A stretch of 64,000 nt of DNA from Pseudomonas sp. ANT_H4 (GCF_008369295.1 NZ_VOBG01000018.1:40508-104507), one strand, 5' to 3'; shown: positions 1 through 9,009, numbered from the stretch's first letter. The notes: generated by a model from the sequence alone, not told the origin. Made by a program: numbers and translations.

Positions 1-267
1 CTGACCAACCCGATTACTATGCCGGTGGTGTTCTTCTGCACCTACATGACCGGTACCTGGCTGATGAACGTACCGCCGCGCGGCCTTCCCGACGAGTTGA
101 CCTGGGAATGGATCAGCGAGCAGTTATCGACGCTTTGGCAACCGTTTCTGCTGGGCTCGGTGGTGTTGGGGTTGGTACTGGGAGCGTTGGCCTATTGTTT
201 GACCATGGCCTATTGGCGGTGGTGGGTTGGCCGCCAGTGGAAAAAGCGCAAACAGCGCAACCTGTAG
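1..267 (+). CDS. DUF2062 family membrane protein, 3' part
   Basis: The reading frame is open from the first base, so the gene starts left of the window and only its last 88 codons are seen. The visible part has a T-N-P-I-T-M stretch typical of DUF2062 proteins, one long hydrophobic segment (roughly window residues 48-69), and a basic tail ending in KKRKQRN. This suggests a small inner-membrane protein with a cytoplasmic basic C terminus. The function of the family is not established. It runs in the same direction as gacS with a 187-bp gap, so co-transcription is possible but not shown. Confidence 0.7.
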   Translation: MTNPITMPVVFFCTYMTGTWLMNVPPRGLPDELTWEWISEQLSTLWQPFLLGSVVLGLVLGALAYCLTMAYWRWWVGRQWKKRKQRNL

Positions 268-454
268 CCAGGCAAAGATCTCTCCTCGATTCGCTCGCAC
301 CCCCTGCACCGTCATCGAGTTTCAATGGCTCGTTCTTCGTCTCGCATATTCATTTTGCAAGATTTGCGGCCCTGCGAATGGCTACACTGCGCAAGTGTCG
401 CGAGCCGGACGCCCGCGAAGAATTTCGATCACCATGTGGTAGCAGGAGAGTGGC

Positions 455-3208
455 GTGTTTAGACGAACGGGGATAAAAGGCCGCGTACTGTTGCTGACAT
501 TATTACCTACCAGCTTGATGGCGTTACTGCTGGGCGGTTATTTCACCTGGATGCAACTGTCGGAGCTGCAAACCCAGCTGCTCAATCGCGGCGAGATGAT
601 TGCCGAGCAACTGGCGCCATTAGTGGCGCCGGCGTTGGGTAACAAGAACACCGACTTGCTGGAGCGCATTGCCACCCATTACCTGGAGCAACCCGACGTA
701 CGAGCCGTGTCTTTCCTGGCGCCGGACCGCTCGCCCCTGGCCCATGCCGGCCCGACCATGCTCAATCAGCCGCCCATCGGTAACAGTTCCCACCTGCTAC
801 AGCGTACCGGCAATGACGCTACCCGTTATCTGCTGCCGGTTTTTGGCCGCCATCGCAACCTCGCCGGTGAGCTGATCCCTGATGAATCCGATCGCCTGCT
901 GGGCTGGGTCGAGTTGGAACTGTCCCACAACGGCATGCTGCTGCGTGGCTATCGCAGCCTGTTCGCCAGCCTGCTGCTGATCGCCATTGGCCTGGTCTGC
1001 ACCGCCTCGCTGGCCCTGCGCATAAGCCGCACGATCACCTCGCCCATCGGCCAGATCAAGCAAGCGGTGGCGCAACTCAAGGACGGCAACCTGGAAACCC
1101 GCTTGCCACCTTTGGGCAGCCAGGAGCTGGACCAACTGGCGTCGGGCATCAACCGCATGGCCGAGACCCTGCAAAACGCCCAGGAAGAACTGCAGCACAG
1201 TATCGACCAGGCCACTGAAGACGTGCGGCAGAACCTGGAAACCATCGAAATCCAGAACATCGAACTCGACCTGGCCCGCAAGGAAGCCCTGGAAGCCAGC
1301 CGCATCAAGTCGGAATTCCTCGCCAACATGAGCCATGAAATCCGCACGCCACTCAACGGCATTCTCGGCTTCACCCACCTGCTGCAGAAAAGCGAGCTAT
1401 CGCCCCGTCAGCTGGACTATTTGGGCACCATCGAAAAATCCGCCGACAACCTGCTGGGCATCATCAACGAAATTCTCGACTTCTCGAAAATCGAAGCCGG
1501 CAAGCTGGTGCTCGACAGCATCCCCTTCAACCTGCGAGACCTGATGCAGGACACCTTGACCATCCTCGCCCCGGCCGCCCACGCCAAGCAGCTGGAACTG
1601 GTAAGCCTGGTCTATCGCGATACGCCGCTATCCCTGGTGGGCGACCCGCTGCGCCTCAAGCAGATCCTCACCAACCTGGTCAGCAACGCCATCAAGTTCA
1701 CTCGCGAAGGCACCATCGTCGCCCGCGCCATGCTTGAAGACGAGCAGGAGGACAGCGTGCAACTGCGCATCAGCGTCCAGGACACCGGAATCGGCCTGTC
1801 CAGCCAGGACGTACGGGCGCTGTTCCAGGCGTTCAGTCAGGCCGACAATTCACTGTCACGACAGCCGGGCGGCACCGGCCTGGGGTTGGTGATTTCCAAG
1901 CGCCTGATCGAACAGATGGGCGGCGAGATTGGCGTCGACAGCACGCCAGGCGAAGGCTCGGATTTCTGGATCAGCCTGAACCTGCCAAAAACTCGCGACG
2001 ATGTCGAAGACCTGCCCTCTGCGCCTTTGCTGGGTCGCCGTGTCGCGGTACTGGAAAATCACGAACTGGCACGCCAGGCCCTGCAACACCAGTTGGAAGA
2101 CTGCGGCCTGGAAGTCACGCCGTTCAACACCCTGGAGAGCCTGACCAACGGCATCACCAGCGCCCACCAGACTGAGCAGGCGATTGACTTGGCGGTATTG
2201 GGCATCACCGCCAATGATATTCCGCCGGAGCGCCTGAACCAGCACCTCTGGGACCTCGAACACCTGGGCTGCAAAGTGCTGGTGCTGTGCCCAACCACCG
2301 AGCAGATGCTGTTCAACCTGTCGGTCCCCAACCCCAACAGTCAGTTGCAGGCCAAACCGGCCTGCACCCGCAAGCTGCGTCGTGCCCTGTCCGACCTGAT
2401 CAGCCCGCGTCCTTTGCGCAGCGAGCCCGGCGAGCCATTGTCCAGCCGTGCCCCAAGGGTGCTGTGTGTCGACGACAACCCGGCAAACCTGTTGCTGGTG
2501 CAGACACTGCTGGAGGATATGGGCGCAAAGGTCCAGGCGGTGGACAGCGGTTATACAGCCATCGAGGCGGTAAAAAAGGAAACCTTCGACCTGGTGCTGA
2601 TGGACGTGCAGATGCCAGGCATGGACGGTCGCCAGAGCACCGAGGCGATTCGCCAATGGGAAAACGAGCGCCACGGCACGCCGCTGCCGATCGTCGCCCT
2701 TACCGCCCACGCCATGGCCAACGAAAAACGCGCCTTGCTGCAAAGCGGCATGGATGACTACCTGACCAAGCCCATCAGCGAACGGCAACTGGCCCAGGTG
2801 GTGTTGAAATGGACCGGCCTGGCCTTGCGCAATCAAGGCCCGGAACGGGGCGCCGAAAGTGTCGGCCAGGCCGCGCAACTGCTGGTCCTGGACCACGAGG
2901 AAGGCTTGCGCCTGGCGGCCGGCAAGGCGGACCTGGCGGCGGATATGCTCGCCATGTTGCTCGCGTCCCTGGAGGCCGACCGCGAAGCCATTCGTGTCGC
3001 CCGTGATGCCAACGACAACCAGGCCCTGATCGAACGCGTCCACCGTCTGCACGGCGCGACTCGCTACTGCGGCGTACCGCAATTGCGGGCGACCTGCCAA
3101 CGGGCCGAGACCCTGCTTAAGCAGGACGACGCCAAGGCCATGGCAGCTCTAGATGAGCTGGACATGGCGATTGCACGGCTGGCCAGTGAGGCCCGGGTCA
3201 GCACCTAA
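455..3208 (+). CDS. gacS: Hybrid sensor histidine kinase GacS
   Basis: GacS is the membrane kinase that phosphorylates GacA, which turns on the Rsm small RNAs that titrate RsmA and so control secondary metabolism, biofilm and motility. The 917-residue protein has two membrane segments (about 12-32 and 168-190) around a periplasmic domain, a HAMP linker, HisKA with phospho-acceptor His294 in NMSHEIRTPLNG, HATPase_c with GTGLGL, a REC domain (VLCVDDN, phospho-Asp in LVLMDVQMPG, about 717) and a C-terminal HPt domain with RLHGATRYCG (His about 863). Length and these residues fit described GacS proteins. The start is GTG at 455 behind AGGAGAG; the N terminus is conserved from there. The RsmA end of the same cascade lies at 37.5 kb. 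Confidence 0.97.
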   Translation: MFRRTGIKGRVLLLTLLPTSLMALLLGGYFTWMQLSELQTQLLNRGEMIAEQLAPLVAPALGNKNTDLLERIATHYLEQPDVRAVSFLAPDRSPLAHAGPTMLNQPPIGNSSHLLQRTGNDATRYLLPVFGRHRNLAGELIPDESDRLLGWVELELSHNGMLLRGYRSLFASLLLIAIGLVCTASLALRISRTITSPIGQIKQAVAQLKDGNLETRLPPLGSQELDQLASGINRMAETLQNAQEELQHSIDQATEDVRQNLETIEIQNIELDLARKEALEASRIKSEFLANMSHEIRTPLNGILGFTHLLQKSELSPRQLDYLGTIEKSADNLLGIINEILDFSKIEAGKLVLDSIPFNLRDLMQDTLTILAPAAHAKQLELVSLVYRDTPLSLVGDPLRLKQILTNLVSNAIKFTREGTIVARAMLEDEQEDSVQLRISVQDTGIGLSSQDVRALFQAFSQADNSLSRQPGGTGLGLVISKRLIEQMGGEIGVDSTPGEGSDFWISLNLPKTRDDVEDLPSAPLLGRRVAVLENHELARQALQHQLEDCGLEVTPFNTLESLTNGITSAHQTEQAIDLAVLGITANDIPPERLNQHLWDLEHLGCKVLVLCPTTEQMLFNLSVPNPNSQLQAKPACTRKLRRALSDLISPRPLRSEPGEPLSSRAPRVLCVDDNPANLLLVQTLLEDMGAKVQAVDSGYTAIEAVKKETFDLVLMDVQMPGMDGRQSTEAIRQWENERHGTPLPIVALTAHAMANEKRALLQSGMDDYLTKPISERQLAQVVLKWTGLALRNQGPERGAESVGQAAQLLVLDHEEGLRLAAGKADLAADMLAMLLASLEADREAIRVARDANDNQALIERVHRLHGATRYCGVPQLRATCQRAETLLKQDDAKAMAALDELDMAIARLASEARVST

Positions 3209-3233
3209 ACCCTATCAATAAAGGAACAATTTG

Positions 3234-4223
3234 ATGCGCGTCATCCTCTTCAGCAGCCAGACCTACGACCGCGACAGTTTTCTTGGCGAGTCGTTGCCGG
3301 CAGGCATGGAGCTGCAGTTTCAGCCCGCTCGATTAAACCTCGATACCGTGGCTCTGGCCGACAACCACGAAGTGGTCTGTGCCTTCATCAACGACGATCT
3401 CAGCGCCCCGGTACTGGAACATCTGGCCTCAGGCGGTACGCGACTGATTGCCCTGCGCTCGGCCGGTTACAACCATGTCGACCTGACTGCCGCCAAACGC
3501 CTGGGCCTGACCATCGTGCGGGTACCTGCCTACTCGCCCCATGCGGTGGCCGAACATGCCGTCGCCCTGATCCTGGCCCTCAACCGCTGCCTGCACCGCG
3601 CCTACAACCGTACCCGCGACGGCGATTTCAGTTTGCATGGCCTGACCGGCTTCGACCTGGTGGGCAAGACCGTCGGCGTGGTCGGCACCGGGCAGATCGG
3701 CGCCACCTTCGCCAAAATCATGAACGGCTTCGGCTGCACGCTATTGGCCTACGACCCGTACCCCAACCCGCAGGTCGAAGCCCTCGGCGCTCGTTACATG
3801 AGCCTTCAGGAGTTGCTGACCCAGGCACAAATCATCAGCCTGCATTGCCCGCTGACCAGCGAAAGCAAACACCTGATCAATGTGCAGTCCCTGGCCCATA
3901 TGCAGCCCGGTGCCATGCTGATCAACACCGGACGCGGTGGGCTAGTAGACACACCGGCACTGATTGAAGCCCTCAAGGATGGGCAATTGGGTTACCTGGG
4001 ACTGGATGTTTACGAAGAAGAGGCGCAGCTGTTTTTCGAAGACTGTTCGGACTTGCCGCTGCAAGACGATGTGCTGGCGCGCTTGTTGACCTTCCCCAAC
4101 GTGATCATCACCGCCCACCAGGCGTTCCTGACCCAGGAAGCACTGGCATCGATTGCCGGAACCACCCTGGCCAATATCACGGCGTGGGCAGACGATCGGC
4201 CGCAAAACCAGGTACAAGGCTGA
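3234..4223 (+). CDS. ldhA: D-lactate dehydrogenase (2-hydroxyacid dehydrogenase family)
   Basis: NAD-dependent reduction of pyruvate to D-lactate is the expected fermentative, redox-balancing reaction. The 329-residue protein has the D-isomer-specific 2-hydroxyacid dehydrogenase layout: a Rossmann fold with VGVVGTGQIG near residue 146, the INTGRGGLVDT segment with the substrate-binding Arg, an E in the DVYEEE region and the catalytic-type His in ITAHQAFLT near 297. ATG at 3234 is chosen over the TTG codon just before it because AAGGA at 3221-3225 is at good spacing. It follows gacS by 25 bp, an order also known in P. aeruginosa. Other 2-hydroxyacid substrates cannot be excluded from sequence. 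Confidence 0.92.
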   Translation: MRVILFSSQTYDRDSFLGESLPAGMELQFQPARLNLDTVALADNHEVVCAFINDDLSAPVLEHLASGGTRLIALRSAGYNHVDLTAAKRLGLTIVRVPAYSPHAVAEHAVALILALNRCLHRAYNRTRDGDFSLHGLTGFDLVGKTVGVVGTGQIGATFAKIMNGFGCTLLAYDPYPNPQVEALGARYMSLQELLTQAQIISLHCPLTSESKHLINVQSLAHMQPGAMLINTGRGGLVDTPALIEALKDGQLGYLGLDVYEEEAQLFFEDCSDLPLQDDVLARLLTFPNVIITAHQAFLTQEALASIAGTTLANITAWADDRPQNQVQG

Positions 4224-4294
4224 TCAGCGGTCACATACCGGGGCCATGATGGGCTGCGGCCCGTGATAGGATGCCGCGCCTATTTGGAGGATCC

Positions 4295-4735
4295 ATGGCC
4301 GAACACGATTTCCGCTTCAGCTTGCTGAGCCCGCAACACACCCTAATCGAATGCCGCGCCCTGGTGCCGGGCCGTTATCAAGTCACCGGCAACGGCGGCT
4401 CGATCAAGAACGGCGATGTCCTGATCGTCACCCTGCGCGGCAGTAAAACCTTGTCGATGCGCCTGACTGTCGAAGGCGACGCCCGCTACTCTATCAGTCC
4501 GGCCGGCCAATGGGTCGCCATGGCCCAGGGCCCGAAGTTTGGCGAACTGGAGATTCACACCTGGAAGGCCAACTGCGACAGCTGTGACACGGTGTTGGAG
4601 TTTGAGTTCGCGGTAGAAACCAAGCTGACCAAAGCGCCGCTGCAACCGGCCGCCAACGCGCGGATCACCGAGCTGGGCTGGACCACTGACGGCGACAAAC
4701 ACCGCTGCCCGAAATGCCAGAAGGCTGCTCAATGA
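4295..4735 (+). CDS. Conserved protein of unknown function with Cys pairs
   Basis: A 146-residue soluble protein that I recognise only as a conserved Pseudomonas hypothetical. The first two thirds look beta-rich and repetitive in small residues (RYQVTGNGGSIKNGD). A CDSC pair near residue 94 and a CPKC pair close to the C terminus could together bind zinc, but that is inference. ATG 4295 is preferred to the upstream ATG 4271 because GGAGG lies 5-9 bases before it. Its stop overlaps the start of the following lipoprotein gene (ATGA), so the two are probably translationally coupled. Confidence 0.75.
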   Translation: MAEHDFRFSLLSPQHTLIECRALVPGRYQVTGNGGSIKNGDVLIVTLRGSKTLSMRLTVEGDARYSISPAGQWVAMAQGPKFGELEIHTWKANCDSCDTVLEFEFAVETKLTKAPLQPAANARITELGWTTDGDKHRCPKCQKAAQ

Positions 4736-5136
4736 AGGCCTTGCTTGTGCTCGCCGTCCTGGGTGCAGGCCTCGCGGGCTGCGCCGGTGAACCCGTCAAG
4801 CTCAAGCAGGACCACAGCTACGTGCTGGAGTGGATCGGCGAACGGCCGCTGATGGATTACGCGCATCTAACCGTAACCCTCGGCTCTGACGGCCGGGCCT
4901 ACGGTAATGGCGGCTGCAATCATTGGTTTGCACCCTACACCCTGGACGGTGACAAGCTCAGCTTCGGCAAGGTCGGCAGCACACGCAAGCTGTGCCCTGA
5001 AGCATTGATGGAGCAGGAACACCGCTTCTTCAAGGCCCTGGAAACCGTCGAGCGCTGGGATATTTCGCCCATCGAGCAGACCCGTTTCTGGCCGGCTGAA
5101 GGCAAACCTTTGCGGTTGTGGCTGGAAGAAGGCTGA
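4732..5136 (+). CDS. META-domain lipoprotein (HslJ-like)
   Basis: The 134-residue protein starts with a short lipoprotein signal (MKALLVLAVLGAGLAGC), so it is probably processed at Cys17 and anchored in the envelope. The rest fits the META/HslJ domain: NGGCNHWFAPY followed by FGKVGSTRKLCPE and a conserved region of E-x-x-FFKAL. HslJ-type proteins are linked to novobiocin resistance and heat induction in E. coli, but the biochemical role is unknown. It overlaps the upstream gene by 4 bases. A perfect 20-base palindrome just after the stop probably ends the transcript. Confidence 0.85.
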   Translation: MKALLVLAVLGAGLAGCAGEPVKLKQDHSYVLEWIGERPLMDYAHLTVTLGSDGRAYGNGGCNHWFAPYTLDGDKLSFGKVGSTRKLCPEALMEQEHRFFKALETVERWDISPIEQTRFWPAEGKPLRLWLEEG

Positions 5137-5146
5137 AAGACCTGCA

Positions 5147-5166
5147 GGAGCCGGTTAACCGGCTCC
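5147..5166. terminator. Bidirectional hairpin between convergent genes
   Basis: A perfect inverted repeat, GGAGCCGG-TTAA-CCGGCTCC, lies in the 38-bp gap between the META lipoprotein gene and the convergent thioredoxin gene. No strong T-run follows on either side, so its terminator role rests on position and stem strength. Confidence 0.5.
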
Positions 5167-5174
5167 GACATTAA

Positions 5175-5636
5175 TCAGCCACGCAACGCCTTCAACTTCG
5201 CCAACACCCCTTCTGCTGTCTGCTCACCCATCAACTGTTCACGCACCTTGCCCTTGTCATCGATGATATAGGTCACGGGCAAGGCTTCGCTGCGCGGAAT
5301 GTCGAATATCCCGTCCGGGTTCTGCGCCAGCACGGTGAACTTGATGCCCAGCTTGTCACTGGCGCTCTTGAGTTCTTCTCCCTGCACATTGTCGAAGTTG
5401 ACCCCGAACACCCCCGCCGACTGGCCTTTGAGCTGCTCGGCCAAGGCATTCAGCTCGGGAATCTCGGTGCGGCACGGGCCACACCATTCTGCCCAGTAGT
5501 TGATGACCAACCATTGCTTGTCCAGGCGCTCGGACGCCACTTTCTGGCCGTATTGGTCAACGCCATAGTCATTGCCGCAGCCGCTGAGCAGCAGGGTTGT
5601 GATGATCGCCAATGCACCGATCAGTCGCCTTGTCAT
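5175..5636 (-). CDS. TlpA-family thiol-disulfide lipoprotein
   Basis: A 153-residue thioredoxin-fold protein. It has a lipoprotein signal ending in LLLSGC (lipidated Cys20) and a thioredoxin active site WCGPC (Cys52, Cys55) followed by TEIPELN, the TlpA/ResA pattern, with the cis-Pro in EALPVTYIID. It most likely reduces or isomerises disulfides on the periplasmic side, perhaps for cytochrome or envelope protein maturation; no cytochrome gene is adjacent. AAGGA precedes the ATG at 5636. It lies convergent to the META gene and divergent from arsC. Confidence 0.9.
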   Translation of the reverse strand: MTRRLIGALAIITTLLLSGCGNDYGVDQYGQKVASERLDKQWLVINYWAEWCGPCRTEIPELNALAEQLKGQSAGVFGVNFDNVQGEELKSASDKLGIKFTVLAQNPDGIFDIPRSEALPVTYIIDDKGKVREQLMGEQTAEGVLAKLKALRG

Positions 5637-5749
5637 GGGTAATCCTTCGCAAAAGTGAACGTTGGCTGCGGCCTATCGCCTCTCAAGGTTCAGGACTGGG
5701 CGCAGCGCGGGTAGAATACCCGCCACCTTACGCAAGATGCGACCCGCAC

Positions 5750-6103
5750 ATGACCGATCTGACGCTTTATCACAACCCGCGCTGCTCGAAATCCCGCGGT
5801 GCGCTCGAACTACTGCAAGCCCGCGGCCTGACGCCGACCGTAGTGCGCTACCTGGAAACTCCGCTGGACGCCTCGCAATTGCAGGCATTGCTGGGCAAGC
5901 TGGGCATCCGCGCCCGACAACTGCTGCGCACCGGCGAAGATGAGTACAAGGCCCTCAACCTGGCTGACGCCAGCCTCAGCGAAGCCCAGTTGATTACCGC
6001 TATCGCAGCTCATCCCAAGCTGATGGAACGGCCGATCCTGGAAACCGCTGACAAGGCTGTGATCGGCCGTCCGCCGGAAAAAATTCTGGAGATTCTGCCG
6101 TGA
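5750..6103 (+). CDS. arsC: Arsenate reductase (glutaredoxin type)
   Basis: A 117-residue ArsC/Spx-fold protein. It begins MTDLTLYHNPRCSKSRGAL, with the single catalytic Cys of the glutaredoxin-coupled arsenate reductases, and it keeps the RPI-E-x-x-D-K-A-V-I-GRPPE segment with the arsenate-binding arginines. The role would be reduction of arsenate to arsenite with glutathione and glutaredoxin. There is no arsB or arsR beside it, so it is a housekeeping paralogue and true arsenic function is less sure. A longer in-frame ORF starts upstream, but ATG 5750 matches the family N terminus. It overlaps wrbA by 4 bases. Confidence 0.88.
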   Translation: MTDLTLYHNPRCSKSRGALELLQARGLTPTVVRYLETPLDASQLQALLGKLGIRARQLLRTGEDEYKALNLADASLSEAQLITAIAAHPKLMERPILETADKAVIGRPPEKILEILP

Positions 6104-6714
6104 GCACGCCGTACGTACTGGTACTGTATTACAGCCGCAACGGATCAGTCAGTGAAATGGCCCGGCAGATTGCCCGGGGCATCGAGCAAGGTGGGCTGGA
6201 AGCGCGGTTGCGCACCGTGCCGGCAATCTCCACCGAATGCGAAGCCGTGGCCCCGAGCATTCCGGCCGAAGGCGCGTTGTACGCCAGCCTCGATGATCTG
6301 AAAAACTGCTCGGGCCTGGCCCTGGGCAGCCCGACTCGCTTTGGCAACATGGCGGCACCGCTGAAGTACTTTCTCGATGGCACCAGCAACCTGTGGCTGA
6401 CCGGTGCCCTCGTCGGTAAACCGGCTGGCGTCTTCACCTCCACCGCCAGCCTGCACGGCGGCCAGGAAACCACGCTGATGTCGATGCTGTTGCCGCTGTT
6501 GCACCACGGCATGCTGATCACCGGCCTGCCCTACAGCGAACAGGCATTGCTCGACACCCAGGGCGGCGGCACCCCTTACGGCGCCAGCCATCATTCCGGC
6601 GCCGACGGCAAGCGTGCCCTGGATCAACATGAAATCGCCCTGTGCCGAGCCCTTGGCCTGCGCCTGGCGAAAACCGCCTTGAAACTGGAGAGTGGCCGTG
6701 GCCAAGAAGCCTAA
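6100..6714 (+). CDS. wrbA: NAD(P)H:quinone oxidoreductase WrbA
   Basis: A 204-residue flavodoxin-like quinone oxidoreductase. The FMN phosphate loop is seen in YYSRNGSVSEMA near residue 10. The WrbA signature runs through GSPTRFGNMAAPLKYFLD, then TSTASLHGGQETT, then PYGASHHSG. It should carry out two-electron quinone reduction that avoids semiquinones. The GTG start at 6100 overlaps the arsC stop, and the wrbA end overlaps the next gene, so arsC-wrbA-DUF2069 reads as one tightly packed operon. Confidence 0.93.
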   Translation: MSTPYVLVLYYSRNGSVSEMARQIARGIEQGGLEARLRTVPAISTECEAVAPSIPAEGALYASLDDLKNCSGLALGSPTRFGNMAAPLKYFLDGTSNLWLTGALVGKPAGVFTSTASLHGGQETTLMSMLLPLLHHGMLITGLPYSEQALLDTQGGGTPYGASHHSGADGKRALDQHEIALCRALGLRLAKTALKLESGRGQEA

Positions 6715-7117
6715 AGTCCTGCCGCCCCAAGCCTGGCTGGAACCTCGAGTCAGAGTGATGCAGGTACTGAGTCTGGTGAGTTTCCTCGGCCTGATCGGCT
6801 TGCTGTGCGCCTATTATCTGGTGTTTGCCGACCTGCACGGCGCCCGGCCCTGGGTGATACTGCTGATCGAACTGGTGCCGTTGCTGTTGCTGGCGCCGGG
6901 CATGATCGTAGGCAGCGCTCGCGGGCATTCGTGGATGTGTTTTGTGGTGAACCTGTATTTCATCAAAGGCGCATTGGCCGCCTACGATCCGAACCGGCAT
7001 TGGTTCGGTGTGCTGGAAATGCTGGCGAGCCTGGCGGTGTTCTGCACGGCGCTGCTGTATGTGCGCTGGCGATTCCAGCTGGATCGGCGGTTGTCGGGGG
7101 AAGGTCAGCCGGCCTGA
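6698..7117 (+). CDS. DUF2069 inner-membrane protein
   Basis: A 139-residue protein with four predicted membrane segments (about 23-43, 51-71, 76-97 and 103-123) and basic residues at both ends, as in the DUF2069 family, whose function is unknown. GTG at 6698 is preferred to GTG at 6692 because GGAG at 6687-6690 then has 7-base spacing and the protein begins MAKKPKVLP as in relatives. It overlaps the 3' end of wrbA by 17 bases and is the last gene of this operon; a REP hairpin follows. Confidence 0.82.
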   Translation: MAKKPKVLPPQAWLEPRVRVMQVLSLVSFLGLIGLLCAYYLVFADLHGARPWVILLIELVPLLLLAPGMIVGSARGHSWMCFVVNLYFIKGALAAYDPNRHWFGVLEMLASLAVFCTALLYVRWRFQLDRRLSGEGQPA

Positions 7118-7144
7118 TGGAATTGTCGGGCTGAAGAGGTTTTT

Positions 7145-7175
7145 TGTGGCGAGGGGGGCAAGCCCCCTCGCCACA
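7145..7175. repeat. REP hairpin (GTGGCGAGGG type)
   Basis: A near-perfect 31-base palindrome, TGTGGCGAGG...CCTCGCCACA, lies between two convergent genes, with a T-run on its left. It matches the common extragenic repeat of fluorescens-group pseudomonads and recurs in this window at 14757. It can also act as a bidirectional terminator. Confidence 0.85.
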
Positions 7176-7178
7176 GTG

Positions 7179-7850
7179 TCAGTGGTTGACTGTGTAGGCC
7201 AACATCATCGACAACTGACACATCGGCCGACCACTCTGCGTGTGCCACTGGTTGAACGCGTCCTGCACCGTTGCCAGGTCTCGCAGACTGGTGGGCACCT
7301 TGTCGATGATCTTCTGCGCACTCAACGCCGCCACCACGTCATAGCTCGGCACAAAGGTGTCCTTGCCGACCATGCGCAAAAAACGCGGTGCCGACAGCCC
7401 GCCCAACTGGTGGCCGTGCTTGCTCAAGTACTTCCACAGGCTAACGATATCGGTCACCGGCCACTCGGCGATCAACGCGCCAAAGCTGCCCTTCTCTTTC
7501 TCGATATCCAGGATCATCTGCGCATTGCGCGGCACGCTCTTGAGCTTGCCCAGGTGGCGGATGATTCGCGTGTCCTGCATCAGCCGCTCAAGGTGCTCGG
7601 CCCCCATCAGCACCACTTTTTCCGGATCGAAACCAAAGAACACCTGCTCGAACGCCGGCCACTTGGCGTCCACTACGCTGTGCTTGAGCCCGGCGCGGAA
7701 CACCCGCAGCGACAAGGTCGACAGGTAGCGGTCATCGCTGATCTCGCGCAATTGCGCCGGGGTCTTGGGGACAGGCAGATGGGCTTGCAGCTCGGCCGCC
7801 GAACCGAAACGGTTCAGACAGTATTCGTGCAGCCACTTGTAATCGCGCAT
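7179..7850 (-). CDS. DNA-3-methyladenine glycosylase I-like protein
   Basis: A 223-residue protein resembling the Tag family of HhH-type alkyl-purine DNA glycosylases. The segment YLSTLSLRVFRAGLKHSVVDAKWPAFEQVF with Trp and Phe residues, and the later RNAQMIL and GKDTFVPSYDVVAAL stretches, support this. The two Cys/His pairs of classical E. coli Tag are not conserved as such (the C-terminal pair here is H-x7-C), so it may be a divergent subfamily with different substrate. ATG 7850 has GGAGAG just upstream; a longer frame from 7889 lacks a ribosome site. Confidence 0.75.
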   Translation of the reverse strand: MRDYKWLHEYCLNRFGSAAELQAHLPVPKTPAQLREISDDRYLSTLSLRVFRAGLKHSVVDAKWPAFEQVFFGFDPEKVVLMGAEHLERLMQDTRIIRHLGKLKSVPRNAQMILDIEKEKGSFGALIAEWPVTDIVSLWKYLSKHGHQLGGLSAPRFLRMVGKDTFVPSYDVVAALSAQKIIDKVPTSLRDLATVQDAFNQWHTQSGRPMCQLSMMLAYTVNH

Positions 7851-7876
7851 GCCCTCTCCTAAGAATTGAAATGAAA

Positions 7877-7896
7877 ACGGCGCCCGCAAGCGCCGT
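7877..7896 (-). terminator. Terminator after ttcA
   Basis: Stem ACGGCGC / GCGCCGT with a 6-base loop, followed on the minus strand by TTTTC and an AT-rich tail. It stands 22 bp downstream of the ttcA stop and just before the glycosylase ribosome site. Confidence 0.7.
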
Positions 7897-7917
7897 CAAT
7901 CAGAGCGTTGAAAATGC

Positions 7918-8742
7918 TCAGAGATTCACTACGTTGACGAAGCGCGAAGCGGCGCTTTCGTCGATCCGCAGGCTGGTGAAGTCGAACAGGTTGCGGTCGG
8001 CCAGTTGCGACGGCTGCACGTTCTGCAAACTGCGCAAGATGCTATCAATGCGCCCCGGCGTCTTGCGCTCCCAATCCTGAAGCATGTCCTTGACCACCTG
8101 GCGCTGCAAGTTTTCCTGGGAGCCGCAGAGGTTGCAGGGAATGATCGGGAATTGCTTGAAGTCGGAGTAAGCCTGGATGTCCATCTCGTTGCAATACGCC
8201 AGCGGGCGAATCACCACGTTGCGCCCGTCATCGGCCCTCAGCTTGGGCGGCATGGCCTTGAGGGAACCATTAAAGAACATGTTGAGGAAGAAGGTTTCGA
8301 CGATGTCATCACGGTGATGACCGAGGGCCATCTTGGTCGCGCCTATCTCGTCGGCAAAGGTGTAGAGCGTGCCACGGCGCAGGCGTGAACACAGTGAACA
8401 GGTGGTCTTGCCTTCCGGGATCAGTTCCTTGACCAGCGAATAGGTGTCTTTCTCGACGATGTGGTACTCGACCCCCAGTGTCTTGAAGTAGGCCGGCAGC
8501 ACTTCCTCGGGAAAACCAGGCTGTTTCTGGTCCATGTTCACGGCAACGATGTCGAACGTGATCGGTGCGACCTTTTGCAGGTGCAGCAACACGTCGAGCA
8601 GGGTGTAGCTGTCCTTGCCACCGGACAGGCAGACCATGACCTTGTCGCCCTCCTCGATCATGTTGAAATCGGCGACTGCTTCACCAACCTGGCGACGCAG
8701 GCGTTTTTGCAGCTTGTTCTGGTTGACCGTAAAAGTGCCCAT
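7918..8742 (-). CDS. ttcA: tRNA 2-thiocytidine biosynthesis protein TtcA
   Basis: A 274-residue PP-loop ATPase that thiolates cytidine 32 of certain tRNAs using an iron-sulfur cluster. The adenylation loop SGGKDS is at residues 40-45. The two Cys pairs that bind the cluster are C115-SL-C118 and C203-NL-C206. A conserved GHHRDD lies at about 142-147. The length matches the family. The ATG at 8742 faces a 281-bp intergenic region that also serves the divergent Yip1 gene. A terminator follows, so it seems to be monocistronic. Confidence 0.95.
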   Translation of the reverse strand: MGTFTVNQNKLQKRLRRQVGEAVADFNMIEEGDKVMVCLSGGKDSYTLLDVLLHLQKVAPITFDIVAVNMDQKQPGFPEEVLPAYFKTLGVEYHIVEKDTYSLVKELIPEGKTTCSLCSRLRRGTLYTFADEIGATKMALGHHRDDIVETFFLNMFFNGSLKAMPPKLRADDGRNVVIRPLAYCNEMDIQAYSDFKQFPIIPCNLCGSQENLQRQVVKDMLQDWERKTPGRIDSILRSLQNVQPSQLADRNLFDFTSLRIDESAASRFVNVVNL

Positions 8743-9001
8743 GGCGCTTGGACCCGTGAAAGGTGTGTGACGAAAAGCGGGGTATTTTACGCAAAAATCC
8801 AGGCACAGTGGCGAGCGCGCTTGTGTGGTGAGCCATTTACAGAAGTCATTGCGATTAACCTCTGTGTTTACAGCGCGATTTGCTCTAAAGCTCCACCCTT
8901 TTTCCGGTCATCACTTCCTATACTCCGACATAAGGTCGCGCACATATATCCAGACCTTTCAGGCCAATTGGCCCGTGGGCGCTCCGTTGGGGGGCGATGG
9001 T

Positions 9002-9009
9002 AATAACAA
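9002..9009 (+). promoter_or_regulatory. Candidate Hfq/Crc CA motif at the ribosome site
   Basis: AATAACAA fits AAnAAnAA, the pattern bound by Hfq with Crc during carbon catabolite repression in Pseudomonas. It lies directly before the AGGAG ribosome site (9011-9015) of the gene starting at 9024, the usual place for such repression. Confidence 0.5.

Noticed and set aside
1856..3100. 414-codon open frame on the minus strand
   Set aside because: Shadow of gacS on the other strand; no ribosome site or domain.
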